Below are positions 43,495 through 54,792 of a stretch of 64,000 nucleotides of DNA, piece by piece. Source of the stretch: Semisulcospira habei (taxonomy: Eukaryota; Mollusca; Gastropoda; Semisulcospiridae). The notes under the pieces were generated by a model. That model worked only from the letters and a program-made list of their open reading frames with translations. It was not told the DNA's origin and searched no databases. The stretch covers positions 190,887,664 to 190,951,663 of the forward strand of contig BTPG01000003.1 of assembly GCA_036245525.1 (NCBI GenBank), in the 5' to 3' direction. Made by a program: the position numbers and the translations under genes. The number at the start of each line of letters is the position of its first letter. The first letter of the stretch is position 1.

Positions 43495-44160
43495 AATTTA
43501 AGCGAAGATTGAAGAGTGCAGCCGTTAAGTGACCTGTACGCATTGGGAACTGAACCGCAACAGATCGAGGATCTTTCCTAAACGTGTAGCGCAGGTGACG
43601 TTCTGGAAGTAGGTCGGCAGAACGTTATCTAGGGCACACTGGTTAGTCGATATGAGCATCGGGCGAGATTGCGCCCAGTTTTTGTGAAAACGACAAAGAT
43701 GCGTTTCGCTGCTTGATCCTTGTTGGCCCTTGGATGGATATAAACCACACTAACGGTTGTGGAAATTCTCGGAAGGTACAGGGGCCGCAACGAGGCCGTC
43801 AATAGTTCAATATTTGGGGTACAGTTTTTCACGTGCTATGATAGTCTTGCACCACTGTTCGTTGACATAAACACGCCACACATCCTCTCTCCTTCCCGGT
43901 AGTATGTTTATCCCGATCGAGACCGATAGGGCAACCAAACCCCTCGATAAAAATTTCTTGGTCGGTCGGTGTTGTCAAAACACGTTTCTGTAAATGCCAT
44001 GAGGCAGTATAAAGTGTCACATTTGCACGCAACTCGTCATCTTTAGTTCTTTCGGAGATCGTGTATTGGCGAGTATCGTGGATGGCAATGGGAGGACCCG
44101 TTTTTCATTGTACGAAGTCTGTGCCTTACACCACCATTTTTTCCTAGTTTGCGAAAACGT
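43495..44160 (-). pseudogene. LINE endonuclease domain fragment, broken
   Basis: On the minus strand the pieces CTPNIELLTASLRPLYLPR, VVYIHPRANKDQAA and DNVLPTYFQNVTCATR match the endonuclease of CR1/Rex-type LINEs. Reading needs several frame changes. It could be the missing 5' part of the family represented by the LINE at 24,306-26,378. Confidence 0.75.
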
Positions 44161-44228
44161 TAATGTCATTTGACAGCATTTCGGGCGGGAAGAGTAAGTC
44201 CTCCATCACATCGATCCCAAGTCGCAGA

Positions 44229-44618
44229 AACCCCACCCGGGTCTGCCCTGGGGGACTTGGGTGGGGTTAGGTATTTTTTAGTTCCCAGGGTCACCCTGGT
44301 CAGCCCCACAGGGTGGGTTTTTCTCTCTATTCTGGGGCATGTGTTTCTGTCTACCCTTTGTCCATTCACCTGTATTTGCCTTTTTAAAACTCTCCCTACT
44401 GTCTGCACTGCCTGTAGCTCGTGATATTGGATGTGTGTTGCTAAATGGTCTTAGCTTTATTTAGGCCCCATGTGTTAGGTTTATTTAATGTATTTGACCG
44501 GCTGGCGACATACATTCAATGTTCTGTTTATTTTTTTTTTTCACAAGCAGTGCAGGCACGTCCTGAGAAAGCCTTGTTGCTGTCGGGACGTTAAGCAATG
44601 TACAATCAATCAATCAAA
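44229..44618 (+). mobile_element. S retroposon copy with long ATCA tail
   Basis: Full-length, sense on the plus strand, ending acaatcaatcaatcaaa. Duplication ccaagtcgcaga at 44217-44228 and 44619-44630. The clearest copy for defining the 3' end. Confidence 0.95.
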
Positions 44619-44716
44619 CCAAGTCGCAGACTACGAAGACGGCAAGCACACAACGACGAAAACCTGACAAGTTGATCGGACACAACAAAAACCGCTACCG
44701 GTCGCCGCTGAGCAGC

Positions 44717-44735
44717 ACCACCCACCCACCCACCC

Positions 44736-44779
<44 letters not shown>
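44717..44779. repeat. (CA)n microsatellite
   Basis: Cacc repeats leading into about 20 CA units. Confidence 0.9.
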
Positions 44780-44783
<4 letters not shown>

Positions 44784-44823
44784 CTAAACACGAAGGCACA
44801 CCCACATTCGCACCAAAAGTATG

Positions 44824-45023
44824 TTAACCCCTTAAAAAAACACGATCTAACTGCAAGAGATATAGATCCTCATGAGCCCCCGCTAACGCGGTGGCTCATG
44901 AGGATCTATGCTTGCTGAGACCAATTTTTATCCATGTTTCTTGAAAGGTTTTGGCTTTTGCTCGGTGAAGGAACAAAGATTTCAGAATCCAAAAAGTACA
45001 TACAGCGGCAGGGAGGGGGTTAA
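44824..45023. mobile_element. Family B miniature element
   Basis: TTAACCCCTTAAAAAAAC to ggcagggagggggttaa; hairpin core 44852-44915. Confidence 0.8.
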
Positions 45024-45085
45024 ATAATTATGTACTAACCAATAATTCACTGACACTGACAAAATTTAATGGTACAGAACATATT

Positions 45086-45386
45086 CGGGGCGGATCTGGG
45101 GGGATGGGGGAGAAGAGGTTACAGGGGTTCCGGAACCCATTCCCCCCCCCCCCCCCCCATCCAAATTCTGTACAATGCTATAACATAGTCCTTTTGTGGG
45201 GCGTTTAAAACCCCTCCCCCCCCCCCCCCACCCCTCCAAACCGTTGTTTGATATATTGGCGAATGGCAAACGCGCCTTCTCTCCTACCCATGGAAGCAAG
45301 GTCTAGGAGGCCTTTTGTATCGGGTTGAAGGTCCCAAGCAAAAAGTTGTATCCCCCGCCCCCCTCGAGGTAACTGATCCGCCCCTG
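45086..45386. mobile_element. hAT-like miniature element
   Basis: Termini CGGGGCGGATCTGG and CTGATCCGCCCCTG with two poly-C runs inside; atatt flanks both ends. Confidence 0.7.
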
Positions 45387-46183
45387 ATATTGAAACACAA
45401 CGCGAGTCTCTAACCCAGCCCGCGGACAGAAACCTTTTGCGTTTACTTCCAGCCGTGTTTTGTTCTCTCTCGCGCGCTATCGACCCGGAACTGAAACCTG
45501 CTGGGTTCGCGACAGCTTACCTGTACGCTGAATGATTCAGCTGTGCTTTCACAACAACCGAGATACACACAGTAGCCTACTGGCAAGATCAAGGCCATAG
45601 GACTCGTGCTTCTGACAGGAATGTGTGGTTACGGTCGCACGCTTACTTTACCCTGACCAGTCAAGCGACGTTTTGGTATGTCGGTCAAAGAAATCGTGTT
45701 GGGGCAGTACAGGTGCGTTTGTGTTGGCCGCTACGGGTGTGAGGTTTTCTGCCCTGCCGTGTGGTGTGTCGCGTTGATTGCGCTGCGCCAGTAGTCTCTC
45801 CATTAATGCGATGACTCATTGCAGACGCAGCTATTCAGCGTATAACCTCAACCATAACAGTGGCCAGTGTCGGATTTCGCAGCTTCCTCGTCGACACCAC
45901 TTCAAGTGTTACTGGCAGGGACACCGTCAGTAAACAACGGAGGTCGGTTTATAACCGACTGACAAGGATAAATGGATAAAACTATGCCAGTGACTATCCC
46001 ATGGCCGACGTAATATTGATTCTTGGGGCGTAGCTTGAGGAGAAGCCATGTAAGTATTGCCGCTCTTTCACAGTAGTGAATCAGGTGAATTTCGTACGTG
46101 TACAGATTCGCGAAGAGATGAAAGGAATTGGCAAATGAATGGTACAAAACATTGACACGTTTAGCGTGATTATTTTCAGTGAC
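45387..46183. other. No gene recognised
   Basis: About 800 bases with no recognisable coding region or repeat. Confidence 0.45.
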
Positions 46184-46464
46184 TTAACTCCTTCACTGTC
46201 AGCGGACGTAGATCGTGGTTTTGAGATCAGTGTTAATTTAACGTCAAAGCCGTCCAAGGAACATGGATACAAAAGTAGTGGTCGGCAAGAGGTATAGATC
46301 CTCTTGAGCCCCCGCAGTTGCAAATGCGGGGGCTCATGAGGATCTATGCGTCTTGCTGAGACCAATTTGTATCCATGTTTGTTGGACGTGTTCGTCTTTT
46401 GGTCGTTAAATGAACTAAGATTTCAGAAACAAAAATGTACGTACAGTGGCAGGAACGGAGTTAA
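46184..46464. mobile_element. Family B miniature element, long form
   Basis: TTAACTCCTTCACTGTCAG to ggcaggaacggagttaa; core 46285-46356. Confidence 0.8.
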
Positions 46465-46486
46465 AGGGGCCTCTTCCAGACAAAGG

Positions 46487-46705
46487 GTTAATTGTTCGCA
46501 GACCTCCTTTAAATCTCCTTCATCCCTGACGCACTACAGCAGGAGATGGATCGACCATGATAAATCAAGGGTAGTTCCAGATTAGCTTGGCGCCGACAAG
46601 CTAATCTGACACTACCCTTGAATTATCATGGTCGATCCATCTCCTGCAACAGGTGTATAGTCGTTAGATGACGCCTCCAAAATTTCGTCGGGCTGAATGA
46701 GTTAA
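46487..46705. mobile_element. Family A hairpin element
   Basis: Core 46542-46646: aggagatggatcgaccatg pairs with catggtcgatccatctcct, one of the longest stems in the window. Ends gaatgagttaa. Confidence 0.83.
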
Positions 46706-46996
46706 TATGGCTAACAATAAATGCTGCATAAAAGGGCTAACTTCAGTCATAACATTTGACGGTCGTTTTAAAATGCAAGACGTTTTGCTCGTTTTCTCCT
46801 GTGTGCGTAAGAGAGTTCTATGCTCTCAAGGGGCAGTAGAAAACATCTCCCACGTGTGCATACTCGCACTGGATTGTAAAAGGAAGGGCAGAATTAAAAT
46901 CTTTGATGGCAAGACAATATTGACAACCCGTTTACAACGTTGAGAATCCGTTGCAATTTGAGCAGACGGAACCCGCCCTGGAGAAGACTGCTTGAA

Positions 46997-47212
46997 ACCA
47001 CAACATCCTGAGGCTGAAATTAAAAAAAAAAATGCTTATTCATTGTTCTTTGAAGGCTGCTTTACAGGTTAGAAGATAGACCTACCATTTCCGTTCAAGG
47101 GTGGTGCCAGAAATGCTTGGCCCCTCAGGCGCCAAGCTATTCTGACACCACCCTTGATCTATCATAGTCAAATTTATTTCAAGCAAAAGTGTATCAAGAT
47201 TAAAAGGGTTAA
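46997..47212. mobile_element. Family A element (type 2)
   Basis: Starts catcctgaggctgaaatt and ends taaaagggttaa; core 47091-47158. Confidence 0.75.
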
Positions 47213-47955
47213 CTTGTGCAGCCGACGTAAGGCATGTATTCCGTCATCTCATCCTCGTCTTCACCATTATTCGTGAGGTTCCGTTCGCTACGAACGATTG
47301 CCAACAACAAACGAGAGCGACGGTCACGGCGGACAGCAAGCATGTGCAATAAGCATAGGCAACACCCCAAATATCTACAAGAGGCATATTCTCATAAGCC
47401 CTCTTGACAACACTCATTGACAAAACTCCAACTCTATGCCTCTTGGAGATGTTCGGAGCGTCTGGTCTCATCAGGATTTCCCCTCTTGGAGATGTTTGGA
47501 GTGTTTGTCTGTGTTTATTATGGTACAGACTGGTTGTCCATAATGACTTCGATTTCGTTAGTTGTTAGGAGTCGTTCAGCGCAAACGTAACCTTGCTATT
47601 ATCACTACATCACTGAGACCAACAGGCTTCGAGCACATCATGGTGGACTTTATTTTAAAAAACTTTATAGGACTGTTGTTGTTGGGTTGTTGTTTTTTTG
47701 AAAGCGTAGTACATCATTACTAAATCTTGCGAAATACGTATATTGATGCAGCTGCGTTGGTTGCCTATTACAGCATCATTTTTGGCTGGAAAAAGGGGGA
47801 CCAGAGACAGAGAGAAAGTCTGCATATGTCCATCTATCGGGGACAGGGATAGCCATTGCCTATGGAGTACGACCTGAACACTCACCAATTCAGTAGCGCT
47901 GCAACTTTGACTCTTTGATTTATCAAGACCCTTCAACGGACATGCCGTAAATCAA
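47213..47955. other. No gene recognised; decayed family B hairpin inside
   Basis: A weak fold, caagaggcatattctcata with a partner near 47,435-47,450, is the only structure seen. Confidence 0.45.
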
Positions 47956-48190
47956 TTAACCCTTTCCCTGCCACTGTAGGTGCATTTTTTTTGTTGTTTT
48001 TGTTTCTGAAATTTGTTTTTGTCCATTCAGCGACCAAAAGCCTGAGCCACCCAAGAAAGATGGATACGAATTGGTACAAGCAAGAGGCATAGATTCTCAT
48101 GAGCCCCCGCAGTCGCGGGGGCTCATGAGAATCTTTGTCTCTTGCAGTTGGATTGTATTTCATTTTTTTCTCGGCAGTCAAAGGGGTTAA
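47956..48190. mobile_element. Family B miniature element
   Basis: TTAACCCTTTCCCTGCC to ggcagtcaaaggggttaa; core 48079-48146 has gattctcatgag paired with ctcatgagaatc, a covarying variant. Confidence 0.86.
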
Positions 48191-48389
48191 GCCCGTCTTT
48201 TCCCACCGGATCCCGAGCACAGCGGTGGCTTGGTGTTATGTGCTGCTCTTGTTTGATATGCGTAGACGAAAGGAAGTCGGTGAAGTGAAATGTTTACACA
48301 CTGAGCGCGCACCATGAATACGGTGACAGTGGAATAATGCACTATAAAGGGGGTCACATGAGCAAAATAGAACACCACCGGCCTCCCTC

Positions 48390-48890
48390 ACTCCACCACT
48401 TTCACTCTCCAGCGCGTCCAGAACAGTGCTGCCCGTCTCGTCCTCAGAAAGAAAAAAACCGACCACATCACTCCCCTGCTCAAACTCCTTCACTGGCTTC
48501 CCATCCCGCAACGCATCCAATACAAGATTCTGTCTCTCTGCTACAAATCCCTGAACAACTGCGCTCCTGCCTATCTCTCCAACTTACTTCACTCCTACAC
48601 TCCTTCCCGCTCCCTCCGCTCCGCCTCCGACCCTCTCCGCCTCCACATCCGCCGCACCAAACTCAGCACTTTCGGCCCCCGCTCCTTCTCTGTATACGGT
48701 CCATCCGCCTGGAACACGCTCCCACTCTCTCTCCGTCAGAAACACTCTCTCTCCTCCTTCCAGTCCGCCCTCAAAACTCACCTCTTTCAACAGTTCTAGC
48801 ACTATATCAACACACTCCCCACCCCAAGCTGTCTGTCGTAATGTATTTCACTATTTGTGGTACGTGACTCGTTGTGCATTGTATATGTAT
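48390..48890 (+). pseudogene. L2/CR1-like LINE, C-terminal fragment
   Basis: An open frame without its own start (48404-48799) encodes RVQNSAARLVLRKKKTDHIT, LHWLPIPQRIQYKILS, PSRSLRSASDPL and SAWNTLPLSLRQ, the conserved end of CR1/L2-type reverse transcriptases. 5'-truncated. The same family appears at 52,846. Confidence 0.88.
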
Positions 48891-48950
48891 ATATTTAACA
48901 CCAAACGCAAGATCCTCATTGGTACGAGGAACACGGAGGCAAAGTGGTGT

Positions 48951-49018
48951 CAGGAAGAGGCACAGATCCACATGAGCCCCCGCAACTGCGGGGGCTCATG
49001 TGGATCTATGACTTCCTG
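48951..49018. repeat. Family B hairpin, covarying variant
   Basis: gatccacatgagcc pairs with ggctcatgtggatc, where most copies have gatcctcatgag and ctcatgaggatc. Confidence 0.85.
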
Positions 49019-49465
49019 GTACCACTTTGTATCCATGTTCCTTGTATGGCTGAGATTCTTGTATCTGACGTTGAATTTACGCTGATTTCAAAAACACAAT
49101 CTGAGATCAGTGGCGTACAAAAGGGCGTATAGTTTGTGTGGTATAAATTTGTAAACGCTCTCAACAATATGTCGCTTATGTACACATGTCTCTTTTTGCC
49201 AGTAAGATAAACAATGCGATTTCCCCCGACTAGATGTAATTGTTTTAACCGTATGTTGATGTGACTTAAGAGATATGTCGCATGATATATAATTAAGAAT
49301 AATACTTTTATGCGCAAGCTGATCTTCACTATAAACAAATAGTGTGGGCCGGAAGGAAGTCCTACAGCCATATGGATCATTCCTTCCCTAGATCCCCGTG
49401 AGGAAGCAGCCATCACGGCCATCAATATTTGTATCAAATTTGACTAGGCATAAAATAATTTTACC

Positions 49466-49674
49466 ATGTAACCCCGTGGCCGTAATTCCCAAATTTTATA
49501 GATGTCGCTTAGCAACAATGTAACAGTTGCAAGAGAAGGAGTAATCATGATAATTCAAGGGTAGTGCCAGATTAGCTTGGCGCCGTCCGTCGCCAAGCTA
49601 ATCTGGCACTACCCTTGAATTATCATGGTCCGATCCATCACCTGCTGTAGGGCGTCGGAGCTAAATGGGTCAAT
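49466..49674. mobile_element. Family A hairpin element
   Basis: Core 49544-49628: atgataattcaagggtagtg pairs with cactacccttgaattatcat, and cagattagcttggcg pairs with cgccaagctaatctg. Confidence 0.86.
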
Positions 49675-49714
49675 GATCGCTAAGGTTATTTCATTACGGA
49701 ATAAACCACTTGAG

Positions 49715-49974
49715 GAGGTGACACCAGCAAACGTACACGTCTGTATAAAACCTAATCCAATGTCTATTGTGTAAATATACATTTTCTTTGTTTTCTCACA
49801 CGTCAGGCTCAAATCCTCGCAAGAAAAAACAGACTCAGATTAAGAGGAGACGACACTAACAAACGTACACGTCTCTACAAAGCATAATCTATTGTCTATA
49901 CAGTTTGAATATACATTTTCTTTGTTTTCTCACACGTCAAACTCAAGTCCTCGCAAGAAAAACAGACTCATATT
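49715..49974. repeat. Tandem duplication, two units of about 130 bases
   Basis: Units 49715-49843 and 49844-49974 share caaacgtacacgtct, aatatacattttctttgtt and cctcgcaagaaaaa, with scattered differences. Confidence 0.85.
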
Positions 49975-50121
49975 AACGTCCGTTTCAAACATCTTGTTGA
50001 CAAGCTGGAGATACCCCAAAGAAGGAAATGTTCAAGGCCAGTCCCTCGGTCAACCCCTCAGCCCCTGATGGTAAATGACACAACGTCCATTTTTGCGAAA
50101 TCGATATTTTCATTGTATTTC

Positions 50122-50562
50122 TGTTGGGTCCCAACCTCGGCGTCGACCCAGCCTCGGCCAAAGTGACATACTGCTCACAAATAGTAAGGTATATTAACTT
50201 TTCAGGTTGAATTACTAAAAGTCCTCAGAATTGGTAATATCACGGGTATATCAGTGAGAATCCATCCTACCGTCCTACAATTTCACAACATTAGTGTGGC
50301 ATATAGTATTCACAAAAAGTAAAGGATGTATTACTTTTAGCTTGAATTATTTAAATGTCTCAAAAGGTTTAAACATTAATCAGCCCAAAATGACGACTGC
50401 ACTTTGCAGATGTAAGGTGTTTTCCGACATTTTAGTAATTCAAGGTGAAATTATGACGTGGCTAAAGACGCGTATCCGGATGAGTTAATGTACCGTACTA
50501 TTTTTGAGCATTACATGTCACTCTGGCCGAGGTTGGGTCGACGCCGAGGTTGGGACCCAGCA
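50122..50562. mobile_element. Non-autonomous DNA element with about 47 bp inverted ends
   Basis: Left end 50122-50168 (ttgggtcccaacctcgg) and right end 50516-50562 (ccgaggttgggacccag) are inverted copies. The internal 350 bases show no coding region. No clear target duplication was found. Confidence 0.82.
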
Positions 50563-50940
50563 ATTATAATGAACATCATTACGGTGAACATCTCGCTTTT
50601 CACACAAACGGACTAATTGTCCTTAGTCTTGACATCATTTGCAGCCCTTTCGCGTGCATGAGGATGGCCATGTCCGCACTGACCGCTAAATCTCAGAGAA
50701 ATACACGGTTGTTTGGTTGGTTTTTGCCCCCCTTTTGCTGTCGGTGGCGGTTTTCATCGCGATGACAGCCAACGGGTTAATAGTGCAAGTAAAAAGGAGA
50801 CCGTCACAGTGACTGTAGACCGACCCATTCCGGGCGTGAAATATCAATTAGACTTAGCGCGCGTTTGCCTCTCGACAAAAATAGCACCCTCGGTATAGAT
50901 GTCGGTTAGATTTGAGAAATAACGGAGGCTGAGGTACAGG

Positions 50941-51069
50941 TTAACCCGTTCAGTGCCGAGAAAAATTGAACACCACCCAACTAAGAGGCGTAGATTCTCA
51001 TGAGCCCACGCAGCCTTTACAATCTATGCCTCTTTCTGATACCACTTCCGATCTAGAGTTGTTGTTTTG

Positions 51070-51108
<39 letters not shown>

Positions 51109-51210
51109 TTGGTTTTTTTCTTGGGGGGGGGGGGCGAAGGGGGGCGGGGATGTTGAGTTAACGAAGATTGCAGAAACACAGCCTGCGTCATCTGGCACTG
51201 AACGGGTTAA
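50941..51210. mobile_element. Family B element with (GT)n and G-run inside
   Basis: TTAACCCGTTCAGTGCCGAG to ggcactgaacgggttaa. The hairpin (50982-51034) is eroded; a (GT)n array lies at 51071-51105. Confidence 0.82.
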
Positions 51211-51377
51211 AATTGCAAGATATTTGTACCAGATCTTATGAAGAAGATAAATGTAAACGTTTTTGTCAGCTCCAGTAAGCTGTCCTCCTTGCCCCGTTGC
51301 TGTTTTTTTTTTTTTTTTTTTTTTTTTGTAAGCCGGTAAACTGCAGACGAAAACGTCACGATGGCGCACCTGTGCAA

Positions 51378-51588
51378 TTAACCCTTTCTTTGCTAGGAAA
51401 TAGTGAACGTTATCCAACTGCAAGAGGCATAGGCCCTCACGAGCCCCCGCATTTGCGGGGGCTCATGAGGGCCTATTGCCTCTTGCTGGCAATATTTTGC
51501 ATCTAGGTTCCCTGTATAGCATAGGGTCTTTAAATTTTACAAAAGAGTTCAGTAACACAGTCTGCGTGCACTGGCACTGAAGGGGTTA
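51378..51588. mobile_element. Family B element, covarying hairpin
   Basis: Core 51420-51486: cataggccctcacgag pairs with ctcatgagggcctattg, so ATCC/GGAT of other copies is GCCC/GGGC here. Confidence 0.85.
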
Positions 51589-51891
51589 TCCTGCAGTTTG
51601 AGCTAGGGCCCCACGCATCTCGCCTGACCACATTAATCTGGCCTACCTCGAACTAAAGTATCTGGCCCGCGCACGGCTGTGCAAGCTAGGTGATGGGCCG
51701 ACTCAGACGGACGTCTGCCTGAGGACCTTTAGCTGACGGGGGCTGAGGTCATGGCTCAACCTTACGTCTTATACGTATACATGGCCTGAGACTACAGAGT
51801 AAGGGAAAAAATACCTGCGGTGTTCACAGCAAAACATGTTGTTGCAATCGCGCAAACTTATCAGTGTCTCTTTCGCCACCACAGTGCAACG

Positions 51892-52034
51892 GCTAACCAT
51901 TTCAGCCCTGACACAGTAAGTAGCGGGAGATAGATCGACGACCATGATAGTTCAAGGGTGGTGCCAAAACAGCTCGGCGTCCGTAGTCGCCAAGCTGTTC
52001 TGGCACCATCCTTGAACTATCATGGTATTTCTAT
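51892..52034. mobile_element. Family A hairpin
   Basis: Core 51940-52026: accatgatagttcaagg pairs with ccttgaactatcatggt, and aacagctcgg pairs with ccaagctgtt. Confidence 0.8.
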
Positions 52035-52149
52035 CTTCTGAAATATTCAATGTTACCAGGACAACTCGCAGGTTTGGGGATTTCAAATTTAGGGCTCGAT
52101 TTGTCACAAAAGATAATTTGACATACACATTTCCTGTAGCCTGTATAAA

Positions 52150-52768
52150 TATACAATAGAATACAATACAATACAACTTTATTGTCTGTTTGAGTCAACG
52201 CACGACAGAAATTTGCCTTTTGGCTCGTCATAAAACAACACAACAAGACGCTAATAAACACTAAAAAAAAAACACATTCCATTAAAATTATCACTGCAGC
52301 AATCTATCACAGGCAATCTATCACAAGCAATCTATCACAAGATGGGAGGTAATGTTAAGTAGATCACACATTATATATCACGTCGTTATAAACAAGAGTT
52401 CAAAATCGAGACAACAGTTTTAAAAAAAGACTTCTTAAAAATATTCTTTTTGGCAAGTGGCATGTTGAAACGTCTGCCTGATGGTAGCATTTGAAACTGA
52501 TCAAATAGTGGGTGACGAGGATCACTGACAATGTTAGCAGCTTTCCTTCGGATAGCCCTATGGGTACAGATCGTCTAAAGGGTACTGTCCTTGGCCAATG
52601 ATATTCCCAGCTGTTCTGACGATACGCGACAGTCTGCCCCTGTTTTTCATACTGAGGTTGCCTTACCAAGCAGTGATGTTAAAAGTGAGTATGCTTTCAA
52701 TCAGGCTTCTATAAACGGATTCTAAAACCTTGGAACTGACATCAAAACTTGTCAGTTTCCTAAGAAAC
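52150..52768 (-). pseudogene. 5'-truncated copy of the 24.3 kb LINE family
   Basis: Its minus strand matches 25,797-26,378: gaaactgacaag ... motifs, LPSGRRFNM-type coding, aaaggcaaatttctgtcgtg and the (TATTG)n tail. Confidence 0.88.
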
Positions 52769-52845
52769 TATACAAACCTTGGCTAACACTTCATGCTGAC
52801 GTTGGAGGGTAGGGTCATATTCCCGCATTAAGACACATCAAGCTT

Positions 52846-53073
52846 AGAAACACTATCTCTCCTCCTTCCAGTCCGCCCTCAAAACGCACCTCTTTCAACA
52901 GTTCTAGCACTATAACGCCATCACGCTCCCCACCCTAAGCTGACTGTCGTGATGTATTTGTAGTACGTGAGTCTTTGTCAAAAGCGTGCGCATGCGTGCG
53001 CGAGTTTTTAGTGCGCGCTTAGAGTTATAATTATTATAAGATAAGCGCATTATAAATACCGTTATTATTATTC

Positions 53074-53142
<69 letters not shown>
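52846..53142 (+). pseudogene. L2-like LINE 3' end with (TTA)n tail
   Basis: Begins in the coding end (tccagtccgccctcaaaac, ctctttcaacagttctag), continues through the 3' UTR to ataaataccgttatt and a (TTA)n array of over 60 bases. Related to 48,390-48,890. Confidence 0.88.
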
Positions 53143-53637
53143 GTGCGTGGTAGATTGATGCCTCTTGAGACTCACCCTTAACCTATTTCAGTCGACCGAT
53201 CTGCCGCGATTGAGACTGGAAGCGAAAATGGTATTGCACAAAAGCCTTGCCACGTAGCAACGCAGTATGCATGCATATCTCCACAGCGTGATGGTGTGAA
53301 AATAAACTGTTTTCGTATCACTGACAAGTATCTCCTGTTTCCTTATGTTTCACTTAGTTCCGCGAATACGTTCTCTTCTTCTAGTACTTTTTCTCTCCTT
53401 TTTCTCTTTGTTGCGTTCTTTTGTTTGTGCTTTTGTTCTGATGTGGTGGTGGGGACTGTTTATTTATAGGAAAGATGGTACCACAGTCCGCCAGATTGAG
53501 AATCAACCATACACGAACCATGTCTCTGTGGTGGACACGAAGACATTAACGTAGCACCAACGGATTTGGTCCAGCCTTATTAAAAAAAAAACTCACGACA
53601 TATTAACTTCACCGTCATCGGACCATCATCAGTGAAT

Positions 53638-53903
53638 ATGGCAGCGACGGAGAGACTTATCAAGTCTGTTTTAGTTTTTCAAAAAGAACGTGTTCCCATT
53701 TCCACAGCCGATCATCAGGATGGAGCTAATTCCACGAAGATCAAGAACTGCTCGACCAGCTCACGATTTCGGTATGGAGTTTTGGAAACCCTCCTTCTAG
53801 CTGTGTTAGCTCTGCTGGCGTGCCTTGTCCAACCAGGCTTGGCCGCAGACCAAGATGTGTGCACCGTTGGCAGAACTCAATGGAACCCTACGGCAATGGC
53901 AAG
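53638..53903 (+). CDS. Probable class C GPCR (mGluR-like), first coding exon
   Basis: 266 bases starting at ATG 53638-53640 and ending at the donor gtaagac. Residues 48-66 are strongly hydrophobic (VLETLLLAVLALLACLV) and act as an uncleaved or late signal segment after a long, polar N-terminus; the mature part begins near AADQDVCTVGRTQWNP. In frame with the next exon (AG|G). Predicted to be the N-terminus of a secreted or membrane receptor with an extracellular ligand-binding domain. The rest of the gene is not in the window. Confidence 0.6.
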
Positions 53904-54202
53904 GTAAGACAATTATAAAATTAACTCACTAAAATTAATTAACTAACTCGGCATATGACCGAATATTCACACGATTCTCATAATCAGCTCCATACAGAGT
54001 TGTTAACTTTTTCAGTTTTGGGAGAGATGGAACGAGCATATGCCGCCTATTCGATTGTGGTACGCCTGCAATGAATATAAAAGAGAATTCCAACAAATAA
54101 ACAAACACGCTATTAACGGACTAGTGCATCACAGTTTATTGAACCTTTGTTTTTCTCCAAAAGGACATACAGATACAGTGTACTCCTTATCTTTTTTATT
54201 TT

Positions 54203-54277
54203 AGTCTTTAAACTCCCAGAACTAAATGACTTTCATTCTATAGAATGGAAGTCATTTAGTTCTAGGAGTTTAAGACT
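54203..54277. repeat. Near-perfect 75-base palindrome
   Basis: agtctttaaactcccagaac pairs with gttctaggagtttaagact; followed by caaagggttaa. In intron 1 of the receptor-like gene. Confidence 0.88.
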
Positions 54278-54451
54278 TTCAAAGGGTTAAGTTTTTGTGA
54301 CGGTCACCTTTCTGCTCTGGATTATCTTTAATCATCAGATTCGTTATGCTTGTGTTGGTCTGTGATTTTGAACCTTGCAACTGGGAGGCACGCTGTGCCC
54401 CCCCCCCCCCCCCCCACCCCATCTCCCAATGAAGCACATTTTCCTACGCCA

Positions 54452-54512
54452 CTCCTCGGGAGTCCCCGCAGCTGCGGCTGCTCATGCTGATCTAGACCTC
54501 ATTGTAGCTGCA
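54452..54512. repeat. Family B hairpin, strongly eroded
   Basis: ctcgggagtccccgcagctg with ggctgctcatgctgatctag; recognisable by its centre only. Confidence 0.45.
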
Positions 54513-54576
54513 TGGTGTTTAGTTTTTCCCTTGGCAGTGAAAGGGTAAAAAACTACTGATCTGTGGTTTCCTACAG

Positions 54577-54737
54577 GTTTGGCCTGTCGATATCCTTGCG
54601 TAAGTGGGACTTCACGCAGAACCGCTGCGGCCAGGTATCCCAGGAGGCGCTCCAGCTGTACGTGGCTGCCCAGTGGGTTTTTGAGAGGCTCAACAGCGAC
54701 ACCGGAAACGGAAGTTACGTGCCGGGGGTGCAATTCG
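54577..54737 (+). CDS. Probable class C GPCR (mGluR-like), second coding exon
   Basis: 161 bases with acceptor ctacag and donor gtgagt. Encodes FGLSISLRKWDFTQNRCGQV and LYVAAQWVFERLNSDTG, then YVPGVQFG. The pattern Cys-Gly followed by an Ala-rich helix ending in LN resembles the start of the ligand-binding lobe of metabotropic glutamate and calcium-sensing receptors. An ANF-receptor-type guanylate cyclase is an alternative. No third exon was recognised before the right edge, so the following intron is at least 9 kb. Confidence 0.6.
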
Positions 54738-54792
54738 GTGAGTGACCAATAAAGCGGAACCTTTATTTGAGCTACTAGCCATTTATGAAGAA

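Noticed and set aside
43495..44160. Host endonuclease gene on the minus strand
   Set aside because: Motifs match the LINE endonuclease and several frame changes are needed to read it.
48584..48802. Glutamate/glycine-rich minus-strand frame
   Set aside because: Shadow of the L2-like LINE coding end on the plus strand.
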